DNA from: Streptomyces sp. MRC013
GTDB taxonomy: Bacteria; Actinomycetota; Actinomycetes; Streptomycetales; Streptomycetaceae
Direction: 5' to 3'
NCBI RefSeq assembly: GCF_023614235.1
Contig: NZ_CP094264.1
Span: forward strand, 2,170,001 to 2,234,000
DNA: 64,000 bases
The stretch's first letter is position 1, and each line of letters opens with the position of its first letter. Under the pieces are notes generated by a model. That model made no database searches. It was not told the DNA's origin and saw nothing but the letters and a program-made list of their open reading frames with translations. Below, one piece after another: positions 32,793-43,647 of this stretch. A program made the position numbers and the translations under genes.

Positions 32793-33335
32793 ATGTCGCA
32801 CGGCGAGGTGCTCGGGTTCGAGGAGTACGTGCGCGTACGGCAGGACGCCCTCCTGCGCAGCGCCCGGCGGCTGGTGCCGGACCCGATCGACGCGCAGGAC
32901 CTGTTGCAGACCGCCCTCGCCCGCACGTACGGCCGCTGGGACGGCATAGTCGACAAGACGCTCGCCGACGCCTACCTGCGCCGCGTCATGATCAACACCC
33001 GGACCGAGTGGTGGCGCGCCCGCAGGCTGGAGGAGGTGCCCACCGAGCAGCTGCCCGACGCGTCCGTCGACGACGTCACCGAGCAGCACGCCGACCGGGC
33101 GCTGCTGATGGACGTGCTGAAGGTGCTGGCGCCCAAGCAGCGCAGCGTCGTCGTGCTGCGCCACTGGGAGCAGATGAGCACCGAGGAGACCGCCGCGGCG
33201 CTCGGCATGTCGGCCGGTACGGTGAAGAGCACGCTGCACCGCGCACTCGCCCGCCTCCGCCAGGAACTGGAGAGCCGGGACGCCCGCGCCCCGCACGGGG
33301 CCGGGCCCGCGCGGGGCGCGGTGTGCGGGCGGTGA
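32793..33335 (+). CDS. sigE: ECF sigma factor SigE (cell envelope stress)
   Basis: A 180-residue extracytoplasmic-function sigma factor (SigE of the S. coelicolor CseBC system). Region 2: FEEYVRVRQDALLRSARRLV, DAQDLLQTALARTYGRWDGI, AYLRRVMINTRTEWWRAR. Region 4: VLAPKQRSVVVLRHWEQMST, ETAAALGMSAGTVKSTLHRA. ATG 32793 has GGAGG 8 bp upstream; the longer frame from 32643 is unsupported. In S. coelicolor SigE has no anti-sigma; it is set by CseB-driven transcription in response to wall damage, and it controls many cell wall genes. Followed by cseA, cseB and cseC. Confidence 0.96.
   Translation: MSHGEVLGFEEYVRVRQDALLRSARRLVPDPIDAQDLLQTALARTYGRWDGIVDKTLADAYLRRVMINTRTEWWRARRLEEVPTEQLPDASVDDVTEQHADRALLMDVLKVLAPKQRSVVVLRHWEQMSTEETAAALGMSAGTVKSTLHRALARLRQELESRDARAPHGAGPARGAVCGR
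33285..33320 (+). terminator. Candidate partial terminator at the end of sigE
   Basis: Perfect 10-bp inverted repeat CGCGCCCCGC (33285-33294) / GCGGGGCGCG (33311-33320), 16-nt loop, overlapping the last sigE codons. In S. coelicolor most sigE transcripts are reported to stop just after sigE with a minority reading into cseABC; this stem is a candidate for that attenuation. No U-tract. Confidence 0.45.
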
Positions 33336-33366
33336 ACGGGCGTCGTCACGGACGGGGGCAGGAGCG

Positions 33367-34035
33367 GTGCGCGGTCTGAGGAGCGGACGCGGGGGCGGCG
33401 GGGGGCCGCGGAGGAGGGCGGCCGGGCTCGCCGCCGTCGGCCTGTCCGGGCTGCTGGCGGCCGGCTGCTCCACCGGTGGCACCGGTGTGCGCGACGAGGG
33501 CGCCGCCCCCGCCGGGCGGGGCGCCCGGTCCGTGCAGCCCCCGCCGACCGCCCCGGCGTCGGCGCCGTTCCGGCGGGTCGACGCGATCGCGCTGCTGAGG
33601 ACCGACCCGAAGGTCGGGGACCGGGTGAAGCGGGACCTCAAGCCGTGCGCCTCGACCGCCTACCCCGTCGACACCGTGTACGGGAACCTCACCGGGACCG
33701 GTGTGGCGGACGTGGTCGTCAACGTGCTGACCTGCGGCGACGCGGTGGGCGTCGGCACGTACGTGTACCGGGTGCGGGGGCAGCGGTACGAGAACGTCTT
33801 CTCGCTGGAGGAGCCCGCCGTCTACGCGGAGATCGACCGCGGCGACCTGGTCGTCACCAAGCAGGTGTACGCGAAGGACGACCCGATCGCCTACCCGTCC
33901 GGCGAGGACGTGATCACCTACCGGTGGTCGGCGGACCGGTTCACCGAGCACTACGCGGTGCACCACGAGTACAGCAGGGCGGCCGAGGGCGGGGGCGTCG
34001 AAGATCCCGCGCCGACCGCGCCGAGCGGGAACTGA
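33367..34035 (+). CDS. cseA: Lipoprotein CseA, negative modulator of the SigE system
   Basis: A 222-residue lipoprotein. A basic start and hydrophobic core (RRAAGLAAVGLSGLLAAGC) lead to the lipobox LLAAGC with the lipidated Cys at about residue 34. The mature part has a Pro-rich spacer and a folded domain with FRRVDAIALLRTDPKVGDRV, DVVVNVLTCGDAVGVGTY and YENVFSLEEPAVYAE. GTG 33367 is preceded by GGGGCAGGAG. In S. coelicolor CseA loss raises sigE expression, so it acts on the outer face, probably dampening CseC. Second gene of the operon. Confidence 0.93.
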   Translation: MRGLRSGRGGGGGPRRRAAGLAAVGLSGLLAAGCSTGGTGVRDEGAAPAGRGARSVQPPPTAPASAPFRRVDAIALLRTDPKVGDRVKRDLKPCASTAYPVDTVYGNLTGTGVADVVVNVLTCGDAVGVGTYVYRVRGQRYENVFSLEEPAVYAEIDRGDLVVTKQVYAKDDPIAYPSGEDVITYRWSADRFTEHYAVHHEYSRAAEGGGVEDPAPTAPSGN

Positions 34036-34054
34036 AGGCGCGGGAGGGCGCGGT

Positions 34055-34747
34055 ATGGCGCAGACGCACGTGCTGTTCGTCGAGGACGACGACGTCATCC
34101 GGGAGGCCACGCAGCTGGCCCTGGAGCGGGACGGCTTCTCGGTCACGGCGATGCCGGACGGGCTGTCCGGACTGGAGGCGTTCCGGGCGCGGCGGCCGGA
34201 CATCGCGCTGCTGGACGTGATGCTGCCCGGCATGGACGGGGTCAGCCTGTGCCGCCGCATCCGGGACGAGTCGACCGCTCCGGTGATCATGCTCTCGGCG
34301 CGCGCGGACTCGATCGACGTGGTGCTGGGCCTGGAGGCGGGTGCGGACGACTACGTCACCAAGCCGTTCGACGGGGCCGTGCTGATGGCGCGCATCCGCG
34401 CCGTGCTGCGCCGCTTCGAGAACGCGGGAGGGGCGGCGGGCGCCGGGGACCGGGGCGGATGCGGGCCGCTGGCCTTCGGGGACCTGGAGGTCGACACCGA
34501 GGGCATGGAGGTCCGCCGGGGCGGGGCGCCGGTCGCGCTGACGCCGACGGAGATGCGGCTGCTGCTGGAGTTCTCGTCCGCGCCGGGCACCGTCCTGTCG
34601 CGGGACAGGCTGCTGGAACGCGTCTGGGACTACGGCTGGGGCGGTGACACGCGCGTGGTCGACGTCCACGTGCAGCGGCTGCGCGCCAAGGTCGGCCAGG
34701 ACCGGATCGAGACGGTCCGCGGCTTCGGCTACAAGCTCAGGGCCTGA
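34055..34747 (+). CDS. cseB: Response regulator CseB
   Basis: A 230-residue OmpR/PhoB-type regulator. Receiver with acidic pocket VEDDD (residues 9-13), phospho-acceptor Asp54 (ALLDVMLPGM) and Lys of YVTKPF. The C-terminal winged helix has LTPTEMRLLLEF, RDRLLERVWDYGWGGDTRVVDVHV and GFGYKLRA. It activates the sigE promoter when phosphorylated by CseC. Stop to the cseC start is 5 bp, so the two are co-translated. Confidence 0.95.
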   Translation: MAQTHVLFVEDDDVIREATQLALERDGFSVTAMPDGLSGLEAFRARRPDIALLDVMLPGMDGVSLCRRIRDESTAPVIMLSARADSIDVVLGLEAGADDYVTKPFDGAVLMARIRAVLRRFENAGGAAGAGDRGGCGPLAFGDLEVDTEGMEVRRGGAPVALTPTEMRLLLEFSSAPGTVLSRDRLLERVWDYGWGGDTRVVDVHVQRLRAKVGQDRIETVRGFGYKLRA

Positions 34748-34752
34748 CGCCG

Positions 34753-36081
34753 ATGAGGCAGCCCGCACTGCGGACCGGCGTGCGGTGGAAGATCTCCGTC
34801 GCGATCGCCGCCGTCGGCGCCCTGGTCGCGCTCGCGCTCAGCCTCGTCGTCCACAACGCCGCCCGGGTGTCGATGCTCGACAACGCGCGCGAGGTGCAGA
34901 TGGAGCGGCTGCTGTTCGCGCAGCGCGTGTACGAGGCGTCCAAGCCCAGGAAGCCGCGGTTCGGCACCGAGCTGAACGATCCCCGCCTCCCCCGGGAGCT
35001 GGGCCGGCTGACGGCGCGCAGGCACCGCGGTACGTACGTGGAGGAGCACGGGGACGGCACGCCGGACGTCTGGGCGGCGGTGCCGCTGGACAACGGCGAT
35101 GTGCTGTCGCTGCGCACGCCGTTCGCGGGCCGCAGCGCGACGGTGATGCGGCGGTTGGACGAGGCGCTGGTCGTCGGCTCGGTGTCGGTCGTGCTCGCCG
35201 GCTCGGCGCTGGGCGTGCTGATCGGCGGCCAGCTGTCGCGGCGGCTGCGCAAGGCGGCCGCCGCCGCGGGGAGGGTGGCGCAGGGCAACACGGACGTGCG
35301 GGTGCGGGAGGCCGTCGGCGGGGTCGTGCGCGACGAGACGGACGAGCTGGCGCGGGCGGTGGACGCCCTGACGGACGCCCTGCACGAGCGGATCGAGGCG
35401 GAGCGGCGGGTCACCGCGGACATCGCGCACGAGCTGCGCACCCCGGTCACGGGCCTGCTGACGGCCGCCGAGCTGCTGCCGCCCGGCCGGCCGAGCGAGC
35501 TGGTGCGGGACCGGGCGCGGGCGATGCGCACCCTGGTCGAGGAGGTGCTGGAGGTGGCCCGGCTGGACAGCGCGTCGGAGCGGGCCGAGCTCCAGGAGAT
35601 CGCGCTCGGCGAGTTCGTCGGCCGCCGGGTGGCGCTGCTGAACCCGGACGCGGTGGTGCGGGTGGTGCACGAGTCGCGGGTGAGCACCGACCCGCGCAGG
35701 CTGGAGCGCATCCTCGGCAACCTGCTGTCCAACGCCGTCAAGTACGGCGGGCCGCCGGTGGAGGTGACGGTCGAGGGCCGGGTGGTGCGGGTGCGGGACC
35801 ACGGTCCCGGTTTCCCGGAGGCACTGCTGCGGGAGGGGCCGAGCCGGTTCCGCACGGGCGCGAGCGACCGGGGCCGCGCGGGCGCCGGCCACGGACTGGG
35901 GCTGACGATCGCGGCCGGCCAGGCGCGGGTGCTGGGCGCCCGGCTGACCTTCCGCAACGCCGCCGCGCCGGACGGCACCGCCCCGGGGGTGGGCGGTGCC
36001 GTCGCGGTGCTGTGGCTGCCGGACCACGCTCCGACGGACACGGGGAGCTTCCCGGTGATCCGGTTCCCGGCGGAGGACTGA
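34753..36081 (+). CDS. cseC: Sensor histidine kinase CseC
   Basis: A 442-residue sensor. Helix 1 at about residues 15-33, an extracytoplasmic loop of about 100 residues (AQRVYEASKPRKPRFGTEL through LSLRTPFAGR), helix 2 at about 138-159, then HAMP (GGQLSRRLRKAAAAAGRVA). His226 in TADIAHELRTPVTG is the phosphorylation site; N box LGNLLSNAVKYG, G1 VRDHGPGFPEALL and G2 GAGHGLGLTIA complete the ATPase domain. It senses cell wall damage (vancomycin-type antibiotics, lysozyme in S. coelicolor). Last gene of sigE-cseABC. Confidence 0.95.
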   Translation: MRQPALRTGVRWKISVAIAAVGALVALALSLVVHNAARVSMLDNAREVQMERLLFAQRVYEASKPRKPRFGTELNDPRLPRELGRLTARRHRGTYVEEHGDGTPDVWAAVPLDNGDVLSLRTPFAGRSATVMRRLDEALVVGSVSVVLAGSALGVLIGGQLSRRLRKAAAAAGRVAQGNTDVRVREAVGGVVRDETDELARAVDALTDALHERIEAERRVTADIAHELRTPVTGLLTAAELLPPGRPSELVRDRARAMRTLVEEVLEVARLDSASERAELQEIALGEFVGRRVALLNPDAVVRVVHESRVSTDPRRLERILGNLLSNAVKYGGPPVEVTVEGRVVRVRDHGPGFPEALLREGPSRFRTGASDRGRAGAGHGLGLTIAAGQARVLGARLTFRNAAAPDGTAPGVGGAVAVLWLPDHAPTDTGSFPVIRFPAED

Positions 36082-36105
36082 ACCGCGGGGGAGCGCCCGG
36101 ACGGA

Positions 36106-36792
36106 TCAGAAGGAGACGCCCTCGGTGCGCAGGAACTTCGCCGGGTTGACGGCGGAGCCGTAGTTCGGCGTCGTGCGGATCTCGAAGTGCAGGTGGGGGC
36201 CGGAGGAGTTGCCGGTGTTGCCGGACCGGGCGATGGACTGGCCGGTCCTCACCTTCGAGCCGATCGACACGTTGATCTTCGAGAGGTGGGCGTACTGCGA
36301 GTAGGTGCCGTTGGCGTGCCTGATCACGATGGCGTTGCCGTACGCCGGGCCGTCGCCGCCGCCGTTGGGGCCGGCCTTGACGACGGTGCCGCCGTGGACG
36401 GCCTTCACCGGGGTGCCGACCGGGACGGCGAAGTCCTGGCCGGAGTGCTTGTGCGACCACATGGCGCCGCCCTGGTTGTAGCTGGCGGTCAGGGTGTAGC
36501 GGGTGACCGGCTTGACCCAGCCGACGGCCTTGACGGCCTTCCCGGCGGCGGCCGCCTTCTTCGCGGCGGCCTTGACGGCCTTCGCCTTGGCGGCCTGGGC
36601 GGTCTTGGCGGCGGCCTGGGCCTGGGCCTCGGCCTGGGCGGCGACGGCGGCGGCGGTGTCCATGGCGAGCGGAGCCTCGGCCCCGGCCGCGACGGCCGAC
36701 GCACCTGCTCCGAACACCGTGGCGACTCCCATGCCGGCGGCGGCGAGGGCGACGGCGGCGTTGCGGGTGGAGTGCTTGGCGCGCTGCGACAT
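36106..36792 (-). CDS. Secreted M23 family peptidoglycan endopeptidase
   Basis: A 228-residue exported zinc peptidase. Signal peptide RNAAVALAAAGMGVATVFGAGASAVAAG with cleavage near residue 36. An Ala/Lys-rich helical segment (residues about 44-90, AEAQAQAAAKTAQAAKAKAV) may be a coiled coil or wall-binding spacer. The C-terminal LytM domain has HSGQDFAVPVGTPVKAVHGG (His, Asp ligands) and GPHLHFEIRTTPN. A good AGGT-type ribosome site (GGAGGTTCACC) precedes ATG. In the Streptomyces SigE region; wall hydrolases of this type are often under c-di-AMP or SigE control. Confidence 0.92.
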   Translation of the reverse strand: MSQRAKHSTRNAAVALAAAGMGVATVFGAGASAVAAGAEAPLAMDTAAAVAAQAEAQAQAAAKTAQAAKAKAVKAAAKKAAAAGKAVKAVGWVKPVTRYTLTASYNQGGAMWSHKHSGQDFAVPVGTPVKAVHGGTVVKAGPNGGGDGPAYGNAIVIRHANGTYSQYAHLSKINVSIGSKVRTGQSIARSGNTGNSSGPHLHFEIRTTPNYGSAVNPAKFLRTEGVSF

Positions 36793-37233
36793 ACGAGGTG
36801 AACCTCCGAGCTAGGGGCGGGAACCGGCCCGAGGCGAGCGACGCGCCGGGCTTCGGTCATCCTTGGTACCGGCTTCTCCCGACATGTCTCAAACGCCGGT
36901 TCTACGACGCGGAGTCGTAGTGTTCGACGTGTGACGCGGACACTTGACGTCTCGGTCGATTCCGTCACCACCCCTGGGATATACACCCGAAAAGGGCATC
37001 CATCCCGTATCCCCAAGGCAGGTGGGCGCCGTCGCCCCCGCACCGGCGCACATTCGACCCCCGCGCGCCGGTCTTTCGCACCACCCGCCCCCCTCATGCC
37101 CACCCGGACGGGAGATCGACATGCGGAGAAACTCACTATTCCTCGTAGTACATCCGAATTGACCTGTGCGCATCGTCACGGAGGGCGGGTCCGCCTTCTT
37201 CCGGAACGCCCCCTGCTTCGGGATCCTCCGGCC
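36793..37233. other. Divergent intergenic region, M23 peptidase / dacB
   Basis: About 440 bp, comparatively AT-rich in part. A perfect inverted repeat CTACGAC / GTCGTAG (36902-36908, 36914-36920) is a candidate operator. Upstream of the M23 gene the leader holds GGGCCGGTTCCCGCCCC and CTCGGAGGTT, but I could not match the conserved ydaO (c-di-AMP) riboswitch motifs. No convincing open frame. Confidence 0.5.
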
Positions 37234-38850
37234 ATGGGACCCGTGACGCGCACCACGCAGACGCGCAAGACCCCCGCCACCCGAGCCACCGCGCTCGGCC
37301 TCGCCGCGCTCCTCCTCTGGGCCGCCCAGGGCCTGGCCGGCGCACCCGCCGGCGCCGGGCCGTCCGACACCGGCCTCAAGGGCGCCGTGGACGCGATCCT
37401 CGCCGACCCACGCCTCGACGGGGGCGCCGCCGGGGTCGTCGTCGCCGACGCCTCCACCGGCGCCGCGCTGTACCGGCGCGACGGCGACGACCGCCTCGTA
37501 CCCGCCTCCAACACCAAGATCCCCACGTCCGCGGCGGCCATGGCGCTCCTCGGCCCGGACCACCGGTTCCGCACCGAGGTGCTGGCCACCGGCCGCCTGG
37601 ACTCCGGCGTCCTCCACGGCGACCTCCACCTGCGCGGCACCGGCGACCCCACCACCCTCGCCGCCGACTACGACCGGCTCGCCGCGCGCGTGGCCGCCGC
37701 CGGTATCCGCCGGGTCACCGGCCGCCTCGTCGCCGACGACACCCGCTTCGACGCGAACCGGCTGGGCCGTTCCTGGGCCGCGGACGACGAGTCCTCGTAC
37801 TACTCGGCGCAGATCTCCGCCCTCACCCTCGCCCCGGACACGGACTACGACTCCGGCACCGTCATCGTCGAGGCCTCCCCCGCCGGCGCCCCGGGACGGC
37901 GCCCCGCCGTCACGCTCACCCCGCGCAACGACCACGTCCGCGTCGACAACCGCGCCACCACCGTCGGCGCCGGCCGCCCGGACACGCTCACCGTCGAGCG
38001 CGCCCACGGCACCAACACCCTCGTGGTCCGTGGCGGGATCCCGGTCGGGGCCTCCCCCGTCCGGGAGTGGGTCGCCGTCGACGACCCGACCGGGTACGCG
38101 ACCGCCGTCTTCGCGGACGCGCTGGCCGCCCGCGGCATACGGGTCGAGGGCCCCACCCGGCTCGGGGTGAGGACCCCGGCGTCGGCCAGGCCGGTGGCGG
38201 TGCACGAGTCCATGCCGCTGAAGCGGCTGCTGCACCCGCTCATGAAGCTCTCCAACAACATGCACGCCGAAGCCCTCGCCAAGGCGGTCGGGTACGAGGT
38301 CTCGGGCAGCGGGAGCTGGGAGGCCGGCCTCGCCGCCGTCGGCGCGTACCTGCGGGAGGAGGGCGTCGACACGGCCGGGCTGCGCCAGGCCGACGGCTCG
38401 GGCCTGTCCCGGATGAACCTCTTCCCGGCCGCTCGCCTCGCCGAGCTGCTCCTCGCCGTCCAGGACGCCCCCTGGTACGCCGACTGGTACGCCTCCCTGC
38501 CGGTGGCCTGCGACCCGGACCGCATGGTCGGCGGCACGCTGCGGAAGCGGATGTGCGGCACCCCCGCGGCCCTGAACGCCCGCGGCAAGACGGGCACCCT
38601 GACCGGCGCCTCGGCCCTCTCCGGGTACGTCACGGACGCGGCCGGCCGCCGACTCGTCTACAGCGTGGTCCTCAACAACCACCTGGCGGCGTCGGTCAAG
38701 GACGTCGAGGACGCCGTCGTGGTGACCCTCGCCTCCTCCGACACGGCGCGGGGCCGGATCACCGGGCCGGCCCCCTCCCCCGAACGGCGCGCGGCCCCGC
38801 CGGGAGCCGCGCTCGAGTGCAGTTGGCGGAAGCCCGGGGCGTCCTGCTGA
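37234..38850 (+). CDS. dacB: D-alanyl-D-alanine carboxypeptidase/endopeptidase, PBP4 type
   Basis: A 538-residue secreted penicillin-binding protein of MEROPS family S13. Signal peptide ATALGLAALLLWAAQGLAGAPAGAG. Active-site SxxK in VPASNTKIPTSAAA, second motif SNN in LMKLSNNMHAEALAKAV and KTG in NARGKTGTLTGASALSGYV. The large insertion between SxxK and SNN typical of PBP4 is present. It trims pentapeptides or cleaves cross-links in peptidoglycan. It lies beside the SigE operon and the M23 gene, suggesting shared envelope control. GTG 37243 is an alternative start. Confidence 0.93.
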   Translation: MGPVTRTTQTRKTPATRATALGLAALLLWAAQGLAGAPAGAGPSDTGLKGAVDAILADPRLDGGAAGVVVADASTGAALYRRDGDDRLVPASNTKIPTSAAAMALLGPDHRFRTEVLATGRLDSGVLHGDLHLRGTGDPTTLAADYDRLAARVAAAGIRRVTGRLVADDTRFDANRLGRSWAADDESSYYSAQISALTLAPDTDYDSGTVIVEASPAGAPGRRPAVTLTPRNDHVRVDNRATTVGAGRPDTLTVERAHGTNTLVVRGGIPVGASPVREWVAVDDPTGYATAVFADALAARGIRVEGPTRLGVRTPASARPVAVHESMPLKRLLHPLMKLSNNMHAEALAKAVGYEVSGSGSWEAGLAAVGAYLREEGVDTAGLRQADGSGLSRMNLFPAARLAELLLAVQDAPWYADWYASLPVACDPDRMVGGTLRKRMCGTPAALNARGKTGTLTGASALSGYVTDAAGRRLVYSVVLNNHLAASVKDVEDAVVVTLASSDTARGRITGPAPSPERRAAPPGAALECSWRKPGASC

Positions 38851-38865
38851 GGGACGGCGCACGAA

Positions 38866-38908
38866 GGGCCCGCCCCGGACCGTGGGTGTCACGGTCCGGG
38901 GCGGGCCC
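38866..38908. terminator. Bidirectional terminator, dacB / clpC
   Basis: Perfect 19-bp stem: arms 38866-38884 and 38890-38908, 5-nt loop GGTGT. It ends both convergent genes. Confidence 0.88.
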
Positions 38909-38938
38909 CGGCTCACCGCCGCGCGGCGGCGTCGCGCG

Positions 38939-41461
<2,523 letters not shown>

Positions 41462-41888
41462 CGTTAATCGCTCCTCAGAGCGGTCAGGCAGTAAGGGGTC
41501 GGTCCCCTCCCTGTCCTTCCGCAGCTTAGTCCCGCAAGCGGGGACCGCTCATTCCAACTGCCGACACCCGTCGATGGCCTCCTGACCCGAACGCCGACAA
41601 CTGCTCCAACCCGATGGTGCGAGACGATGTTCCCGCAGGCCAGGCAGATACCCGTACCGGCAGTACGCCGATGGCGAACGTGAAACGTCCGCGCCCGCGT
41701 GTCGTCCCTCCCACTAGGCATGTCTTACCCGCGGACGGCGGCGGTCCATGCGGCGGACCCCCACCGCCTCAGCTACGGGCGAACACCCTTGCGCCGCGGC
41801 CCGCCACCGTAGGCTCCGGGAGCCTCGCACCGGGTGACGCTTCCCCCACCCCACGTGACTTCGGGCGGCCTCCGGGAGTTCCCCCGGC
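41462..41888. other. Divergent intergenic region upstream of clpC
   Basis: About 430 bp. The clpC transcript probably starts near 41650 or beyond, giving a 5' leader of around 200 nt. It contains the ClgR-like box at 41664-41679. No credible gene; frames running through it are Arg/Pro-rich shadows. Confidence 0.5.
41664..41679 (-). promoter_or_regulatory. Candidate ClgR-binding box for clpC
   Basis: Minus strand reads GTTCGC-CATCG-GCGTA, fitting the reported Streptomyces ClgR consensus GTTCGCY-N5-GCG type. It is about 200 bp before the clpC start. ClgR is known to activate clpC1, clpP1 and lon in this genus. Confidence 0.5.
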
Positions 41889-42488
41889 ATGGCCGCGACC
41901 GTTCCCGCTTCCCGCGCGCCCCTGGCCGGACACCGGCCGGGCGGGTCGCCCGTGGCGCGGTGGTACGAGGAGGAGCTGGGCTGGACCACGACCGGCGGAT
42001 CGCCGGTACGGCTGCCGACCGGGCTCCGCTTCGACGTCCTCGACCTCCCCGCCCCCGCCGGGCTCGCCGTGGTGCGACGGGTGCGCGGCGACTGGCCCGT
42101 CGCGGTCGCCGGGCGGCGGGCGCGCATCCTCGTGGCCGCGGGGAGCGCCGGGGAGCTCCCCGGCCTCCTCGACTGGCTCGAGTGGGGCGGGGTCGGCCTG
42201 GACCTGGCCGCCCGGGGAGCGGGCGGCCGGATGACCGCCCCCGTCCCTCCGGGGTGGGACGCGTCCGGCGCGCCCGGTGGCGCGGTGTGGCTGCGGCCGC
42301 CCGACCCGGGCCGCGAGGTGGAGGCCACGCTCGTGGGACTCCCGGGTGCCGCGGGGCGCGCGGGGGTCCCGGACGGCTCCGGACTCGTACGGCTCGTCGC
42401 CGCGGCGGCGGTCGAGTGCCACCGGGCCGGACTGCTCGCCGCCGGAGCCCGCGACCGCACCCGGAGCCGGGGCGCCGCCCGGGGGTGA
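41889..42488 (+). CDS. Conserved protein of unknown function (clpC-lsr2 interval)
   Basis: A 199-residue protein. The N-terminus is disordered (MAATVPASRAPLAGHRPGG), then VARWYEEELGWTTTGGSPVRLPTGLRFDVLDLPAPAGLAVVRRV, a compact alpha/beta segment vaguely like the N-terminal part of bifunctional primase-polymerase proteins. Later segments VPPGWDASGAPGGAVWLRPPDPG and LVRLVAAAAVECHRAGLL are conserved in my memory of the S. coelicolor neighbour of clpC. I cannot assign a function. Divergent from clpC. Confidence 0.65.
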   Translation: MAATVPASRAPLAGHRPGGSPVARWYEEELGWTTTGGSPVRLPTGLRFDVLDLPAPAGLAVVRRVRGDWPVAVAGRRARILVAAGSAGELPGLLDWLEWGGVGLDLAARGAGGRMTAPVPPGWDASGAPGGAVWLRPPDPGREVEATLVGLPGAAGRAGVPDGSGLVRLVAAAAVECHRAGLLAAGARDRTRSRGAARG

Positions 42489-42576
42489 GGGCGCCCGGGG
42501 CCGGGTCACCGGCGCGGGCGGTGGGGTCGCCCGCGCGGGCGGGGCGGGCGGCGGCCGGGGATCAGGAGGCCGCCGT

Positions 42577-42918
42577 TCAGCGGTTGGCGTCCTCGTACGC
42601 CTGCTTGATCTCGGCCGGCACGCGACCGCGGTCGTTCACGTTGTAGCCGTTCTCCTTGGCCCACGCGCGGATCTTCGCGGTGTCCGGGCTGCCGCCGGCG
42701 GCAGCGGCGGCACGACCCTTGCCGCGGCCGCCCGCGGTGCGGCCACCGGTGCGCCGCCCGCTCTTGGTGTACGGCTCGAGCAGGGAACGCAACTTGTCCG
42801 CGTTGGCGGCGGTGAGGTCGATCTCGTAGGTCTTGCCGTCCAGAGCGAACGTCACCGTCTCGTCCGCCTCGCCGCCGTCGAGGTCGTCGACAAGAAGGAC
42901 CTGAACCTTCTGTGCCAC
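42577..42918 (-). CDS. lsr2: Nucleoid-associated xenogeneic silencer Lsr2
   Basis: A 113-residue H-NS-like protein of actinobacteria. N-terminal dimerisation domain (VAQKVQVLLVDDLDGGEADE, VTFALDGKTYEIDLTAANA). A basic linker (GRRTGGRTAGGRGKGR) follows, then the C-terminal DNA-binding domain IRAWAKENGYNVNDRGRVP, whose RGR inserts in the minor groove of AT-rich DNA. GTG 42918 has AAAGGAAA 6 bp upstream. It silences horizontally acquired and antibiotic genes. The promoter region is AT-rich, consistent with autoregulation. Confidence 0.95.
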   Translation of the reverse strand: MAQKVQVLLVDDLDGGEADETVTFALDGKTYEIDLTAANADKLRSLLEPYTKSGRRTGGRTAGGRGKGRAAAAAGGSPDTAKIRAWAKENGYNVNDRGRVPAEIKQAYEDANR

Positions 42919-43064
42919 CGGATTTCCTTTCATCGAAAATAGCAGTACGCGGAAAGGAAACCGCCTTTCTCCGGAAAACACAAACCCTCGGGGCGAGGTT
43001 CCCGACCACGAGGGCACGGGAAACATGTGCGATTCGGACATAGGGATCGGATCCAGCGGGGCGG
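42919..43064 (-). promoter_or_regulatory. AT-rich promoter region of lsr2
   Basis: About 145 bp with marked A/T runs (GAAAATAGC, GGAAAACACAAACC) and a hairpin CGGAAAGG...CCTTTCTCCG near 42951-42974. Likely the lsr2 promoter and a self-binding site. Confidence 0.45.
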
Positions 43065-43636
43065 TCACAGGTGCAGAAGCATCCGACTGTTACCCAAGGT
43101 GTTCGGCTTCACCCGTTCGAGACCGAGGAACTCGGCGACGCCCTCGTCATAGGAACGCAGTAGCTCGCTGTAGACGTCTCCGTCGACGGGCGTCTCGCCG
43201 ATCTCGACGAAGCCGTGCTTGGCGAAGAAGTCCACTTCGAAGGTGAGGCAGAATACCCGGCGCACTCCGAGCCAGCGGGCGGTCTGCAGCAACTTGCCCA
43301 GCACCTGGTGGCCGACACCGGCGCCCTTGAAGTCGGGGTCGACGGCGAGCGTGCGGACTTCGGCGAGGTCTTCCCACATCACGTGGAGCGCGCCGCACCC
43401 CACGACGGTCGCGTCCTCGTCCCGTTCGGCCACCCAGAACTCCTGGACGTCCTCGTAAAGCGTCACGGTCGCTTTGTCGAGAAGGATGCCCCGGGCGACG
43501 TACGGATCGACGAGGCGGCGCACGGACGGGACGTCGGCGGTCCGCGCGCGGCGGACGGTGACGGCTCTCCCCGGGCGTTCCCCGGCTGCTGCGGGGAGGG
43601 CGGGGGCGGCGCGGCGGGGTCGGGCGTGGAGGGCAT
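43065..43636 (-). CDS. Amino-acid N-acetyltransferase (N-acetylglutamate synthase type), possible frameshift near start
   Basis: GNAT enzyme similar to the stand-alone actinobacterial N-acetylglutamate synthases (ArgA-like), which start arginine synthesis. The fold covers AVTVRRARTADVPSVRRLV to the end, with the acetyl-CoA loop DPDFKGAGVGHQVLGKLL, FCLTFEVDFFAKHGF and the C-terminal GLERVKPNTLGNSRMLLHL. A likely start ATG at 43636 (MPSTPDPAAPPPPSPQQPG) is in another frame; one added base in 43569-43572 would join them into 190 residues. Without it a GTG near 43676 could serve. Stop is 12 bp before... the blaI stop lies just upstream, same strand. Confidence 0.72.
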
Positions 43637-43647
43637 GGCTGCGAACG

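Noticed and set aside
36793..37000. c-di-AMP (ydaO) riboswitch before the M23 peptidase gene
   Set aside because: Expected because disA is near and such leaders occur before wall hydrolase genes, but the conserved core segments could not be found.
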